Made by a program: the position numbers and the translations under genes | Notes under the pieces: model-generated | Database searches by the model: none | What the model was told of the DNA's origin: nothing | Seen by the model: only the letters and a program-made list of their open reading frames with translations | Part shown: positions 1 to 8,765 of the stretch, in pieces | Numbering within the stretch: position 1 is the first letter of the stretch | Layout of the letters: each line of letters begins with the position of its first letter | Assembly: GCF_009689005.1 (NCBI RefSeq) | Contig: NZ_AP021879.1 | Location: forward strand, 4,704,652 to 4,768,651 | Source of the DNA: Desulfosarcina ovata subsp. ovata | Lineage (GTDB): Bacteria > Desulfobacterota > Desulfobacteria > Desulfobacterales > Desulfosarcinaceae | Direction of reading: 5' to 3' | Length of the DNA: 64,000 bases

Positions 1-1
1 A

Positions 2-295
2 AAAGAGGATCAACGCAAGATCTGGCGTGCATTTATCGCATCCGGCATGGCGCTCACGGCTAAGAATATTAGAAAGTACGCCCATCAAACCCTAAAGGCC
101 AAGCATGTCAAAAAAAAGAATGCGTCTGTGGTCGATATCATCAGCGCAGACTATAAAACGGCCGTGATGGCCATGCTGGAACAGATTCGGTCGGCGCAAA
201 ACGATGATTGGCAAACGACATCCAGACAAGCGGCCTTATTCTGGCTGAAAGTGATGAAAGAGAAAATCATTCGTCATGAAAGACAAAGACTTTGA
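2..295 (+). CDS. Unrecognised small protein at the left edge, probably 5'-partial
   Basis: The frame is open from base 2 and has its first ATG at base 47 (82 residues from there), so the gene probably begins outside the window. The protein is basic (many Lys/Arg) and helical-looking, with no motif I recognise. Its stop lies 20 bases inside the next gene, the DDE transposase at 276, so the two are probably translationally coupled. Small basic helix-rich proteins in front of Mu/Tn7-type transposases are often DNA-binding accessory factors, but that role here is only inferred from position. Confidence 0.5.
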   Translation, partial: KEDQRKIWRAFIASGMALTAKNIRKYAHQTLKAKHVKKKNASVVDIISADYKTAVMAMLEQIRSAQNDDWQTTSRQAALFWLKVMKEKIIRHERQRL

Positions 296-1955
296 ACAAC
301 TGCCCATGGACGACCGTTTCCTGATCTTGCTGCACAAAAAGATCATGGACAAAACCGGCAGCGCCAAACGCAGGGCCAAAAAATATTACATGGATCAATA
401 CCGTAAGACCGGCGTCATTCCCAAACCGCTGCTGCTTGCCGGCCAAGGCATCATGGAAGGCAGAAAGTGCAGCGGCCGGCGCCGGGTCTTGACCGAAAAA
501 ATCCAAAACCGCTTCATCGAGATGGTCAAGGCTTCCAGCGATCCATCGGACGATCGTTTTGTATTTATCACCCGCCATGGACGAACCATCAAAAATTACC
601 ACGCCTGGCTCGAACAAGAGTTCGAACGTAGCATCTCACTTAGCGCTTTAAGGCGTTTTGCCAGGCAAGCCAACCTCAAGGTCTATTTGGAAAAACCAGA
701 CTTCGAGGAAAAGAACGATCCCAGCGTCTGCTTTAAGGACGAACCGGTCTTCGATTTGATTCAAATGGACGGATGCAGGTTTCGCTATTTCAAGATTCGA
801 TCGGACGACGGCGTTTGGGCCAAGCCCCAGGTGATCGAGTTTTTTGACACCGGATCGCGCAACATGCTTGTGCTTGACGCCTATTTTTCCGAAAGCAGTC
901 TAAATTCGGTGGACCTGTTCGAGAAATTTTTGGTGAGCACCCCCTTTCCGCAAAAAAAGATACGGCTGAGACCGGACAATGCAAAGGGTTTTGTCAACCT
1001 GAAACGCCCCATCAACGAACTGAACATCAAATTTTCATTGCCAGGCGGATTTTATCTGCAACCAAACTTCTCACGCATCCATGCGCCCAAGGACAAAGCA
1101 CATCTGGAATCATCCCATCGCAGCATCCATCATTTTGAAATGCGGATCATCAAGCACTTTGAAGACCGCATCGTTAAGACAGAACCGGGCTATATCTACA
1201 AAAAGGGCAAAAAAGGAAAAATTACCATCACCTATCTCGACATCGATCTTGCAACGCTGCGCCAGAGTGGTTTACTCGAAGCCTATCGCCGGCAGCACAA
1301 TGAGCAAAAGCACTATTATTCTGTGAACGGTAAAACATCGGCCTGGGTGCCCAAGGAGAAGTTTGACGACGGTCTTGCCCAATACGAGTGGATAACGTTC
1401 AGTGCGGATGACGTACGCCATTTCGTCAAATACGGCTATGACAAGATCAACGCCACCGTGGGGGCGAAAGGCATCATTACTTTCAAAAAGCAGACCTACT
1501 ATGTGGCCGTTGGCGCGCAACACTTCAGCCGCCACAAGAGCACCAAGGTGTATATCTCCGATCTTGGCGACAAGCTGTTTATCTTCGAGCATAAGGAAAA
1601 CGGTATCCTGCTGGGTGAAGCGCTGCGCCGGGAACCTTACGAAAAGCCGGTCAAAAAGGCAGGCACCGAACCCAACGCGGTTGAATTGATCAGCGCTTTT
1701 CTGCAGGAGAAAAAGATGGCGGTGGACAGGCCACGACTGATTGACATCCATCTTCGGGGTTTGACCCTCGATGCCGCCCAAACAATCTATCGGCAACACC
1801 GGAAACGATATATCGCTTACGCGATCAAACTACGCCAGCCTGAAACCATCACCGGCAAGGCGCTTTTCAATGCGTTCATTTTGGATTGCGAAAGACAATT
1901 GTCAAACAACCCTTTGGCCCCGTATGCCTCATGCAGCGAAAACAAAGTTTTATAA
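276..1955 (+). CDS. Mu/Tn7-type DDE transposase (TnsB/TniA-like)
   Basis: This 559-residue protein has the integrase-core layout of an RNase H-fold transposase that cuts and joins element ends. Candidate catalytic acids are Asp165 (in IQMDGCRF), Asp234 (in RPDNAKGF) and Glu278 (in KAHLESSHR), a D-D-E spacing like that of the Mu/IS481/Tn7 group. A basic N-terminal part precedes the core, and a C-terminal region of about 200 residues may correspond to the beta-barrel and ATPase-interacting tail of these enzymes. It overlaps the small upstream gene by 20 bases and the downstream AAA ATPase by 25 bases, the usual transposase-then-ATPase order of Tn7, Tn5053 and Mu. No TnsA endonuclease or target-selector gene is visible, but the element continues to the left of the window. 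The exact family is not certain. Confidence 0.75.
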   Translation: MKDKDFEQLPMDDRFLILLHKKIMDKTGSAKRRAKKYYMDQYRKTGVIPKPLLLAGQGIMEGRKCSGRRRVLTEKIQNRFIEMVKASSDPSDDRFVFITRHGRTIKNYHAWLEQEFERSISLSALRRFARQANLKVYLEKPDFEEKNDPSVCFKDEPVFDLIQMDGCRFRYFKIRSDDGVWAKPQVIEFFDTGSRNMLVLDAYFSESSLNSVDLFEKFLVSTPFPQKKIRLRPDNAKGFVNLKRPINELNIKFSLPGGFYLQPNFSRIHAPKDKAHLESSHRSIHHFEMRIIKHFEDRIVKTEPGYIYKKGKKGKITITYLDIDLATLRQSGLLEAYRRQHNEQKHYYSVNGKTSAWVPKEKFDDGLAQYEWITFSADDVRHFVKYGYDKINATVGAKGIITFKKQTYYVAVGAQHFSRHKSTKVYISDLGDKLFIFEHKENGILLGEALRREPYEKPVKKAGTEPNAVELISAFLQEKKMAVDRPRLIDIHLRGLTLDAAQTIYRQHRKRYIAYAIKLRQPETITGKALFNAFILDCERQLSNNPLAPYASCSENKVL

Positions 1956-2599
1956 ACGATAAGCGCCGGGTCTCCTATCTATCCGCGGTATACAACCGGA
2001 TCTACCGGGGACAGAGCGTATTGATCGAGGGCGAATATGGTGTCGGAAAAACTCGTTTCCTCGAACTGCTCAAACCCAAAAAACTTCAAGGCGTATGGGT
2101 GGAGTCGCTTTTCAATGTGCATGAAATGTTGGCCTCCATCCTTCAAGGGTTGAACTACGAGGCGGTGGCCACTTATCGGCGCACGCCCCATCATTTGAAG
2201 CTGATCCGCAATCTGACCGATTATTACATCATCATCGACGAGGCCAATGACATCGAAAAAAGGGTTTGGCCCTACCTGAAACGAATCATGGACGCGCACG
2301 TGCCCATCGTTTTGGCCGGACTGCCAAAGGTGAGGACATATTTGACCAGCCAGCATCCGGATATCCTCAGCCGATTGAAAACCTTGATTCTGTATCCCAT
2401 CGTAGTCGAGGATTTCATCCTGGAATACAAGGATTTTGAATCTGAAGCCATCGAACAGATTTATGTGGCCACCAGGGGCGATATGAGAAAATTCAAGGAA
2501 ATTTGCACGGATTGCCGCGACAAGGCCAAAGAACTGGGCCATAGCTTCGTCGATTTAAATCTGGCGGTCGACTTTCTCGCCAATCTTCATCCCATGTAG
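1931..2599 (+). CDS. AAA ATPase of the TniB/TnsC/MuB type (transposition target selection)
   Basis: About 222 residues. The Walker A motif GEYGVGKT sits near residue 35 and the Walker B IIIDEAND near residue 92, followed by a sensor-like LAGLP, as in MuB/TniB/TnsC ATPases. These load on target DNA and activate the transposase. I chose the ATG at 1931, which overlaps the end of the transposase gene by 25 bases; a TTG at 1886 in the same frame is the alternative, and neither has a convincing ribosome site. The stop is followed by about 310 non-coding bases before a truncated recombinase, so this is the last gene of its element. Confidence 0.7.
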   Translation: MQRKQSFINDKRRVSYLSAVYNRIYRGQSVLIEGEYGVGKTRFLELLKPKKLQGVWVESLFNVHEMLASILQGLNYEAVATYRRTPHHLKLIRNLTDYYIIIDEANDIEKRVWPYLKRIMDAHVPIVLAGLPKVRTYLTSQHPDILSRLKTLILYPIVVEDFILEYKDFESEAIEQIYVATRGDMRKFKEICTDCRDKAKELGHSFVDLNLAVDFLANLHPM

Positions 2600-2676
2600 G
2601 CTCCAAAAAACAATCTCTTCCCTCACTCTGCGGCGAATCAGCTTTCTCCCAAGACCTGTTAATCTAAATCCCACAT

Positions 2677-2904
2677 CGTAACTTTTTTTAACTCTCGTAA
2701 AGTCGATTGTTATTGCATCGTTTCTCTATTAACCGCTAACGCGCAGCGGCGTAAGATGCTTCAAGGCCTGAAATACGATGAAAAAGTTACATTATTTTGC
2801 AACGTCCTAAAGGCAGCCAATGATCACTAACGCATTAATATATTTGGGATATTTTTTAAACGGGGCCTGAATAAACAGAACGGGAAGCGTTACACTATTT
2901 TTGC
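2677..2904 (+). repeat. Candidate right-end repeats of the Mu/Tn7-type element
   Basis: The 320-base stretch between the ATPase and the truncated recombinase holds no gene. It contains GTTACATTATTTTGC at 2786-2800 and GTTACACTATTTTTGC at 2889-2904, two nearly identical direct repeats about 100 bases apart, and a weaker relative, CGTAACTTTTTTTAAC, at 2677-2692. Tn7- and Mu-type elements carry several transposase-binding repeats in each end, so these are good candidates for the right-end sites. The precise terminus is not resolved; it should lie close to 2895-2908, where the recombinase sequence begins. Confidence 0.4.
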
Positions 2905-2918
2905 CTTAGCAAAGGTAT

Positions 2919-3575
2919 TTGCAGGAACAGAACATCCTACAAACGGATCTGGCTTCTAAAACACCAATGATTCAGGCTCGTAAACAGACACGCATCCCAT
3001 CCGTTTGGACGAAAGAAGAGTTGGATGCACTGATAGGCGCCATTGATCGAGGAAATCCAAAGGGAAAACGGGACTATGCCATTATCCTCCTTGCCTGCGT
3101 GTTGGGTCTTAGAGTCACTGATATCAAAAACCTCACTTTTGGTTGTTTCGACTGGGGAACGAAGAAACTGACATTTATCCAATCAAAAACAAGGGAAACA
3201 GTAACCCTGCCGATTCCTTCCGAAGTTGGATGGGCTGTCATTGATTATCTGAAATACGGCAGGCCAAAAGTGGATTTGCCTGTTCTTTTTGTAAGGCACG
3301 TGGCGCCATTTCTTCCCTTTTCGGAAAATGATCATCTGTATCAGATAATCCGTGATTATATGCGGATTGCACATCTGCCTACTTTGAAGAAGCACCGTGG
3401 TATGCACTCTCTTCGTCATACGGCAGCTTCAAGAATGCTTGAGCATGACACACCGCTTGCTGTCATCTCGGATATTCTGGGTCATACGGACACGGACGCT
3501 ACAGCAGTCTATTTGAAGGTGGGCATCAATAAGCTTAAAGAATGCTGTCTGCATACTCCGGAGGTGGGCTCATGA
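2919..3575 (+). pseudogene. First tyrosine recombinase of the RIT trio, N-terminally truncated
   Basis: Only the catalytic half remains, 218 residues from a TTG that is probably not a natural start; an in-frame stop at 2907 marks the junction with foreign DNA. All catalytic residues visible in the family are present: Arg65 (GLRVTDI), His163 and Arg166 (HSLRHT), His189 (LGHTDT) and the nucleophile Tyr198 (AVYLKV). The core-binding domain, normally 100 or more residues before this, is absent, so DNA binding should be lost. Its TGA overlaps the ATG of the second recombinase (ATGA), showing that the trio was translated as one operon. The truncation coincides with the end of the Mu/Tn7-type element, the likely cause. 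Confidence 0.75.
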
Positions 3576-4207
3576 GAAACTACCCGTTCAGAGGTCCATT
3601 TGCAGAGCATATCAAAAACCATGTCGGCTTGAAGCAAGCGGTCGGGTATAAATATGAGGCAGAAACGGCGCATCTATCAAGATTTTCCTCCTTTACCGCT
3701 GAAAAATATCCCGAAGCATCGATCCTTTCAAAGGAAATAGTATTGGAGTGGTGCTCAAAAAGGAACTATGAGGCACAGGCCAATCAGTGTGCAAGAGCCT
3801 CTATCTTGCGGCAGCTTGCCGTGTATATGGAAAATATTGGAATTGGCGCATACGTCCTCCCAAAAGGATATTACCCGGCGGGACAGCAGTATGTTTCTCA
3901 CATCTATACGGAAAATGAACTGAAACGATTCTTCCATCAGACGGATCAATGCTGCTACGTCGGTGAATGTCCATATCGCCATCTCATCATGCCGGTATTT
4001 TTCCGGCTAGTTTACGCCTGCGGCCTTCGGTCTTCCGAAGCAAGACTTCTGAAGGTCGAAAATGTGGATACGGATGCAGGCATACTGAGCATTCATCATT
4101 CAAAAAAAGACAATAGCCGTTTGGTTGCCATGTCAGACGAGCTTACCGGTCGATGCCGGAACTACTCTGAAAATGTGCATAACCTTTCAAAGGGGTCTGA
4201 TTGGTTT

Positions 4208-5811
4208 CTAAAGTTTCCCCTTTTTGAAAGCAGCCCGGCGGGGTGAGTACTACTGAAGAATATTAATATTTCCTGTAATAACAGATGGTTAGCAAAATGG
4301 CGGTCGCCTGTAACCTATTGAAATCATTACAGATATCGGGACCGATTTTTGGCAATATGATCAAATATTTAGTTAATACAGTATGTTAATGTTGATTGCG
4401 AGGCTCGGTTGTGGTATGTTTCTTCTTCCACAAACAAACAACCCAACCGGAGGCCTCGCATGCTTATCCTACACGACATCCTTGAAAAACTCAAAAACGA
4501 ATTTGCTCAGTCCAGTAAAGGTCAGGAACGGGGAATATGGTTCGTATACACGATCGTGGCGATCATTGTTCCTTTCGCCTCATCGAGGACCTCAAACATT
4601 CTACGGTGCTTGAAGACGGTGTTCGGCTTTTCCGGGATCAGTCGTAAAAAGTTCTATACCTTCATGGCATCCCCACGGATTCCATGGCAACGGTTATGGC
4701 CCACGCTGTGGAAATTGATTCCGCTGCCAACGACCGGTGGGCGGTTAATGCTGGCTCTGGATGACAGTATCAACGCCAAGACAGGCAAGAAGATTTTCGC
4801 CTGCGACAAGGTTTTCGATCATGCTGCCAAGCAAAACCAGTCCAGGTATCCGTGGGCCCAGAACATCGTTGCTGTGGGGTTGTTGAAGATGATCAAGGGA
4901 CGTTGGGCCTGTCTGCCGCTGAGTTATCGTTTCTACCTCCTGAAGAAAACCATCGAACGAATGAACCGTGACAGCAATGGACCGGAAGTGACATTCAAGA
5001 GCAAGCTTGCCATGGCGGTCGACATGATCGGTGAGATTGCCGCGGTGTTTCCCAGAAAACGGATTGTCATCATCACCGACTCATGGTTCGGCAATGGCGG
5101 CCTGTGGAAGCCATTGAAAAAACAGTTGGGCATATGGGTGGATATGATTTCCAGGCTTCGATCCAACAGCACAATATTTGAACTGCCGCCACCTCCGACC
5201 GGACGACAAGGCCGCCCGCGTAAATATGGCCGCAAGCTGGGGAATGCGGCAGCGTTGGCCGTTCGATTCAAATCGCTGGCAAAAGAATACATCGTCAACC
5301 TGTATGGCCGCAACCGGAACATCGTAGCCTATGAACGCGTGGTGATGCTCAAGACCATCCGATGTGCGGTCAAGGTGGTCTGGGTCTATCGTAAGACACA
5401 GTGGGTGGCACTTTATTCCACCGACCTGTCCCTTTCGGCTGAGCAGATTATCGAATACTATGGGGCCCGCTGGAAGATCGAAGCCTTATTCAAGGAATTG
5501 AAAAACGACATCGGCAGCGCTGACACGCAAAGCCGTCATCCGCAGGCCGTCAGCAACCATCTGCACTTTTGCATGCTGGCGACCACCGTCGCCTGGATTT
5601 ACGCCAGCCGGGTCGAGAAAACGCCATCTCGCCGGCATGCCGTCGGCGGCCGCCGTCATTTTGCCTTTTCGGATGTCCGCCGATCCGTTACAAAGGCCGC
5701 GATGGACAAGGATTTTGGTAGGCTCTTCCCGGTGCCACGCAAATCCGTCTTTAATTCTCTCGTGGACGTACTGCTGCGCATGGCGGCTTGATTGAATTTA
5801 GGAAACTTTAG
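4208..5811 (+). mobile_element. IS4-superfamily insertion sequence with 8-bp target duplication
   Basis: The ends are exact 11-bp inverted repeats: CTAAAGTTTCC at 4208-4218 and GGAAACTTTAG at 5801-5811. The 8 bases ATTGGTTT occur directly outside both ends (4200-4207 and 5812-5819), a clean target-site duplication. The element is 1604 bp and carries one transposase gene. About 240 non-coding bases precede that gene, in which I see nothing beyond its ribosome site. Perfect ends and target duplication indicate a recent insertion. Confidence 0.9.
4460..5791 (+). CDS. IS4-superfamily DDE transposase
   Basis: The protein has 443 residues from the ATG at 4460, chosen because GGAGG lies 6 bases upstream; an earlier start at 4409 has no such site. 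The YGARWKIEALFKELK segment near the C-terminus fits the IS4 signature Y-x2-R-x3-E-x6-K exactly and supplies the catalytic glutamate. LALDDS and IITDSW upstream are good candidates for the two catalytic aspartates. The gene fills almost the whole IS and ends 20 bases before the right inverted repeat. It appears intact, so the IS may still be active. Confidence 0.85.
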   Translation: MLILHDILEKLKNEFAQSSKGQERGIWFVYTIVAIIVPFASSRTSNILRCLKTVFGFSGISRKKFYTFMASPRIPWQRLWPTLWKLIPLPTTGGRLMLALDDSINAKTGKKIFACDKVFDHAAKQNQSRYPWAQNIVAVGLLKMIKGRWACLPLSYRFYLLKKTIERMNRDSNGPEVTFKSKLAMAVDMIGEIAAVFPRKRIVIITDSWFGNGGLWKPLKKQLGIWVDMISRLRSNSTIFELPPPPTGRQGRPRKYGRKLGNAAALAVRFKSLAKEYIVNLYGRNRNIVAYERVVMLKTIRCAVKVVWVYRKTQWVALYSTDLSLSAEQIIEYYGARWKIEALFKELKNDIGSADTQSRHPQAVSNHLHFCMLATTVAWIYASRVEKTPSRRHAVGGRRHFAFSDVRRSVTKAAMDKDFGRLFPVPRKSVFNSLVDVLLRMAA

Positions 5812-6156
5812 ATTGGTTTTTCCCAGGACTTAAAGGAAAGCCAATGACTGTAGGAAATGTTTACCACAATTTCAGGCGATTCCTGTGGAGAGCCGGCATC
5901 TCTCATGGCGGAAGAGGAAAAGGTCCGAGAGTACACGATTTTCGTCATACATATGCCTGCCAGTGTCTGAAAAAATGGGTGATGGAAGGGAAAGACATTG
6001 CCGCATATCTTCCTGTACTGAAAACATATATGGGACACGATTCCTTTGAGGAAACAACCTATTACCTCAGACTTACAGCTGATATCTTTCCAGATATATC
6101 CATCAAACTCGAAGGGTGTTATCCTGATATCATTCCTCGACTGGAGGGTAATGGCT

Positions 6157-7170
6157 ATGAAACCTACTGATTTTGCAACTCACCTTACTGGATTTCTTTC
6201 CGTGTATCTGCCTCGACAGAAAAATGCCAGTAACAATACGATAGCATCCTACCGTGATACCTTTAAATTGCTACTCCGTTACTGTCAGGAAGAGAAGGAT
6301 ATACCTGCCGAAAAGCTGAACATGGGCATGCTGACCCATGTAATGATTGCTGATTTTCTCGAATGGCTTGAAAAGAAACGTAAATGTAGCACTGCAACCC
6401 GTAACCAAAGGCTTGCAGCCATACATTCCTTTTTCAGGTATGCTCAATACGAGGAACCATCAGGAATCCTTCATTTCCAAAAGGTCATTGCCATACCGGT
6501 CAAGAAGGCCTCCAAGCCGTCGGCGCCACATCTGACACCGGAGGCGATGAAATTTTTGCTGTCACAGCCGGATAAAATGACCGTGAAAGGCCGACGAAAC
6601 CTGACGCTTTTGAGTGTTCTTTATGATTCAGGATGCAGAGTGCAGGAATTAGCCGATCTCAGGGTACGGGATGTTGTAGTGGACAATCCGGCACTGCTTA
6701 TCCTCACTGGAAAAGGCAATAAGATGCGCAGAGTTCCTCTAATGAAAAATACTCTGACCTTGCTTCAACATTACCTTCAGGAGCATTCCCTTGATAAAGA
6801 TTGGAAAAAGGACTATCCGCTTTTTGTCAACAAGCATCGTAGCAAACTCACTAAGGAAGGCATTGCCTACATCATCTCTCAGTATGTTGTTTCGGCGAAA
6901 AAGATATCTGCAAGCATGCCGGAAAAAGTGACGCCACATATGTTTCGCCACAGCAAAGCAATGCACCTGCTGCAGGCTGGCGTTAGCCTTATCTATATCA
7001 GGGATTTTCTCGGACATGAGGATATCAAAACCACCGAAATTTACGCAAAGTGTGATACCGAATTGAAACGTCAGGCCATCGAAAACGCCTATCCAACTCT
7101 GGTAGATAGCAATCTTCCCGATTGGAATAAAGACGCTGCATTGTTGGAATGGCTTTCAAATCTGAAGTAG
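6157..7170 (+). CDS. Third tyrosine recombinase of the RIT trio, intact
   Basis: The protein has 337 residues from ATG 6157, chosen because GGAGGG lies 9 bases upstream; the ATG at 6151 is too close. It has an N-terminal SAM-like core-binding domain (residues 1-105) and a complete catalytic domain: Arg151 (GCRVQELAD), a lysine in the beta hairpin (TGKGNKMRRVP), His251 and Arg254 (HMFRHS), His277 (GHEDI) and Tyr286 (EIYAK). The start lies 14 bases inside the end of the second recombinase. It is XerC/D-like and the only complete recombinase of the trio. The palindromic end of the element begins 9 bases after its stop. Confidence 0.85.
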   Translation: MKPTDFATHLTGFLSVYLPRQKNASNNTIASYRDTFKLLLRYCQEEKDIPAEKLNMGMLTHVMIADFLEWLEKKRKCSTATRNQRLAAIHSFFRYAQYEEPSGILHFQKVIAIPVKKASKPSAPHLTPEAMKFLLSQPDKMTVKGRRNLTLLSVLYDSGCRVQELADLRVRDVVVDNPALLILTGKGNKMRRVPLMKNTLTLLQHYLQEHSLDKDWKKDYPLFVNKHRSKLTKEGIAYIISQYVVSAKKISASMPEKVTPHMFRHSKAMHLLQAGVSLIYIRDFLGHEDIKTTEIYAKCDTELKRQAIENAYPTLVDSNLPDWNKDAALLEWLSNLK

Positions 7171-7178
7171 TCGTGATA

Positions 7179-7286
7179 TTATGCAAAGTAAATTCAGTGC
7201 ATGTGTTGGAAATATTGTACATTAAGCGATTTACTTTGCATAATCGCGAACTTCGCATAAGGCGGATTATGCAAAGCTTTGCATAA
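7179..7286. repeat. Palindromic terminal repeats of the RIT element
   Basis: Three related motifs sit between the third recombinase and the intron junction. TTATGCAAAGTAAA (7179-7192) is matched exactly in inverted orientation by TTTACTTTGCATAA (7230-7243), a 14-bp arm hairpin. A 20-bp perfect palindrome built from the half-site TTATGCAAAG fills 7267-7286 and ends exactly where the group II intron sequence begins. Shared half-sites at an element boundary are what recombinase-binding sites look like, so this is probably the terminal recombination site. Confidence 0.7.
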
Positions 7287-7934
7287 ACCACCCTGGGGCG
7301 TTCCTTCTATGCTGGGACTGACAAGCCCCCCGATCATCGTTCCGGCCGTAAGGTACCGGCGGATCAATTTCAAGACCCGTTTGTCCCGGACCCTGGTGGC
7401 CAGCCGGCTTAAAAGCCGGTCGTGGTTAACTCGGTCGAAAAACTTGGACAAATCCATGTCAACCACGTGGGTGTACCCGTCCAGCAGATAGCCTTTGGCT
7501 TGTAGGACAGCGTCATGGGCTGATCGTCCTGGTCTGAATCCGTAGCTGTACTCAGAAAAGGTCGGGTCCCAGATCTGCTCCAATACCTGAGCTATCGTCT
7601 GTTGGATAAGGCGGTCCAATACCGTGGGGATACCAAGCAGGCGGACACCGCCATCCGGTTTGTCGATCTCCTTCCTTCTGACCGGTAAGGGACGATAATC
7701 CCCATTTAGCAGGTCCTGCTTGATCTTCGGCCAGTGCCTTTTCAGGTACCCTTTCAAGTGGTTGGTTTTCATGCCGTCCACGCCCGGGGCGCCTTTATTG
7801 GCAATCACCTGGTTCATTGCTCTGAGCACATTACGTCGTTCGAGAATCAACTCCAACAACTGCTCTCTGCCTCCCAGACTTTCGGCAAGCCGCGACGCTA
7901 CAAACATTTCCATCTGCTGTGGCTTTATGTTCAT
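7287..7934 (-). pseudogene. ltrA: Group II intron reverse transcriptase/maturase, C-terminally truncated
   Basis: From the ATG at 7934 (AGGAGA upstream) 216 codons remain. They cover reverse-transcriptase motifs 0-4: the NKGAPGVDGM segment, GVRLLGIPTVLDRLIQQ, the YSYGFRPGRSAHDA block and VVDMDLSKFFD, ending at EGTPQGG. The YADD active site, thumb, maturase and endonuclease parts should follow but are replaced by the RIT element. Read-through into it adds about 30 foreign codons before a stop at 7194. The remnant cannot be functional. Confidence 0.85.
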
Positions 7935-8612
7935 AAGTACACGTCTCCTAATGGTCATTTTCATTTACCCGTGCCATTCGGTCCGGGCACCGTTCGGGCC
8001 TTTCACCGGGGTGAGCCTCCTGTTACGCTTGACCCGCGGGTAGCTCGCGCATCTCGTTTCCTCCGGCTACATTATGCCCTTAAGCTGACTCCCGCTGCAC
8101 GGTGGGCGCACCTTGCGGTTTGCTCACTCGAATGATCTGTCGCCGCTGGCTCCTTTGGTTTCGTGTTCCTCTCCATAATGGAGTTTGGCTCATCGCCGGT
8201 CAGGGGCCAGGCTTCCGACGATGCCGGGGGTTTTGGTGGCCGGATTCCCCTTTACCGGCAAATTCACACGACAGCACCCGAGATGCAGCGGGCCTCCCGG
8301 GGTAAACACACATCTTTCGGTACGTAAGCGCCGAGTATACGAGCACTGCCTGAGATGGATAGAGGACTTAACCTTGTGTTGCAGGCTGGTCCCACAGATG
8401 CGCGCCTGACTCGATTTCTGTTCGTCACCCCGTACCTTCGCGACTGCCCTGCCGCAGCAGGGCGGCTTCCTCCCCAGGCACCGTTGCCGGATACCCAGTT
8501 GCCATGTCGCTACACCCTTCGCCTCCATCGGGCTGGGTCTAAGACTTGCCAAGCGATCCAACAGACTGATATGCTTGGCTCACTTTTAAGATGTGTGCCG
8601 TGCCCGGCACAC
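7287..8612 (-). mobile_element. Group II intron, 3' part lost to the RIT insertion
   Basis: On the minus strand the intron begins at 8612 with GTGTG, matching the GUGYG start of group II introns, and about 680 bases of structured leader precede the reverse transcriptase. The leader contains several strong short stems, for example around the CGGCAGGGCAG region. The reverse transcriptase is cut at codon 216 by the RIT element at 7287, so the catalytic domains V and VI and the 3' splice site are missing. Splicing and retrohoming are therefore impossible. The orientation and the flanking attC-like palindrome suggest a class C intron, but I could not assign the class from structure. Confidence 0.65.
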
Positions 8613-8688
8613 AACCTTTTTTTGAAGATGGACAGGGCAATGCGAGGCGATCTTGAAAAACCTTTTAAATTGTCCTTCTGTAATAGTT
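8613..8688 (+). repeat. Candidate attC-like site at the intron insertion point
   Basis: The 76 bases next to the intron 5' end start with AAC and end with GTT. They hold an imperfect inverted repeat (AGATGGACA against TGTCCTTCT), the AAC-stem-GTT layout of integron attC sites. Class C-attC group II introns insert beside such hairpins on this strand. The stem is weaker than in the later candidates, so this could equally be a terminator hairpin. Confidence 0.35.
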
Positions 8689-8765
8689 AACATTTGCCTT
8701 AGTAACTCCGCCCGGCCACTTAAAATGGCGTTCGGTGTACAAAATGACAATGATCGAGAATTACA

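Larger units (their letters stand above)
3572..6170 (+). pseudogene. Second tyrosine recombinase of the RIT trio, split by an IS
   Basis: The gene starts at ATG 3572, behind a GGAGGTGG ribosome site. It runs 212 codons to Trp-Phe at 4207, where a 1604-bp IS plus target duplication interrupts it, and resumes at 5820 to stop at 6170. Joining 4207 directly to 5820 keeps one open frame of 328 residues with no lost or gained base. The 5' part has the core-binding domain and Arg153 (GLRSSEAR); the 3' part carries HDFRHT, the GHDSF histidine and the terminal YYLRL tyrosine. With the IS in place the upstream piece reads a few foreign codons and stops at 4246, so no active recombinase is expected. Precise IS loss would restore it. 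Confidence 0.8.
2908..7286 (+). mobile_element. RIT-type element (three tyrosine recombinases), left end lost
   Basis: Three tyrosine-recombinase genes lie in a row on one strand, joined by a 4-bp ATGA overlap and a 14-bp overlap, the signature of RIT (recombinase in trio) elements. The right boundary is sharp: at 7287 the sequence changes to the antisense of a group II intron reverse transcriptase. The left end is missing because the first recombinase lacks its N-terminal half next to the Mu/Tn7-type element. The middle gene is split by an IS. The element is therefore probably no longer mobile on its own, although its third gene is intact. Confidence 0.7.

Noticed and set aside
2919..7170. 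An integron integrase among the three tyrosine recombinases
   Set aside because: None shows the extra IntI-specific patch as far as I can see, and three tandem overlapping recombinase genes fit a RIT element instead.
7720..8690. Several plus-strand open frames across the group II intron
   Set aside because: They are antisense to the reverse transcriptase or lie in the structured intron leader, and their sequences are Arg/Pro/Cys-rich without any conserved pattern.
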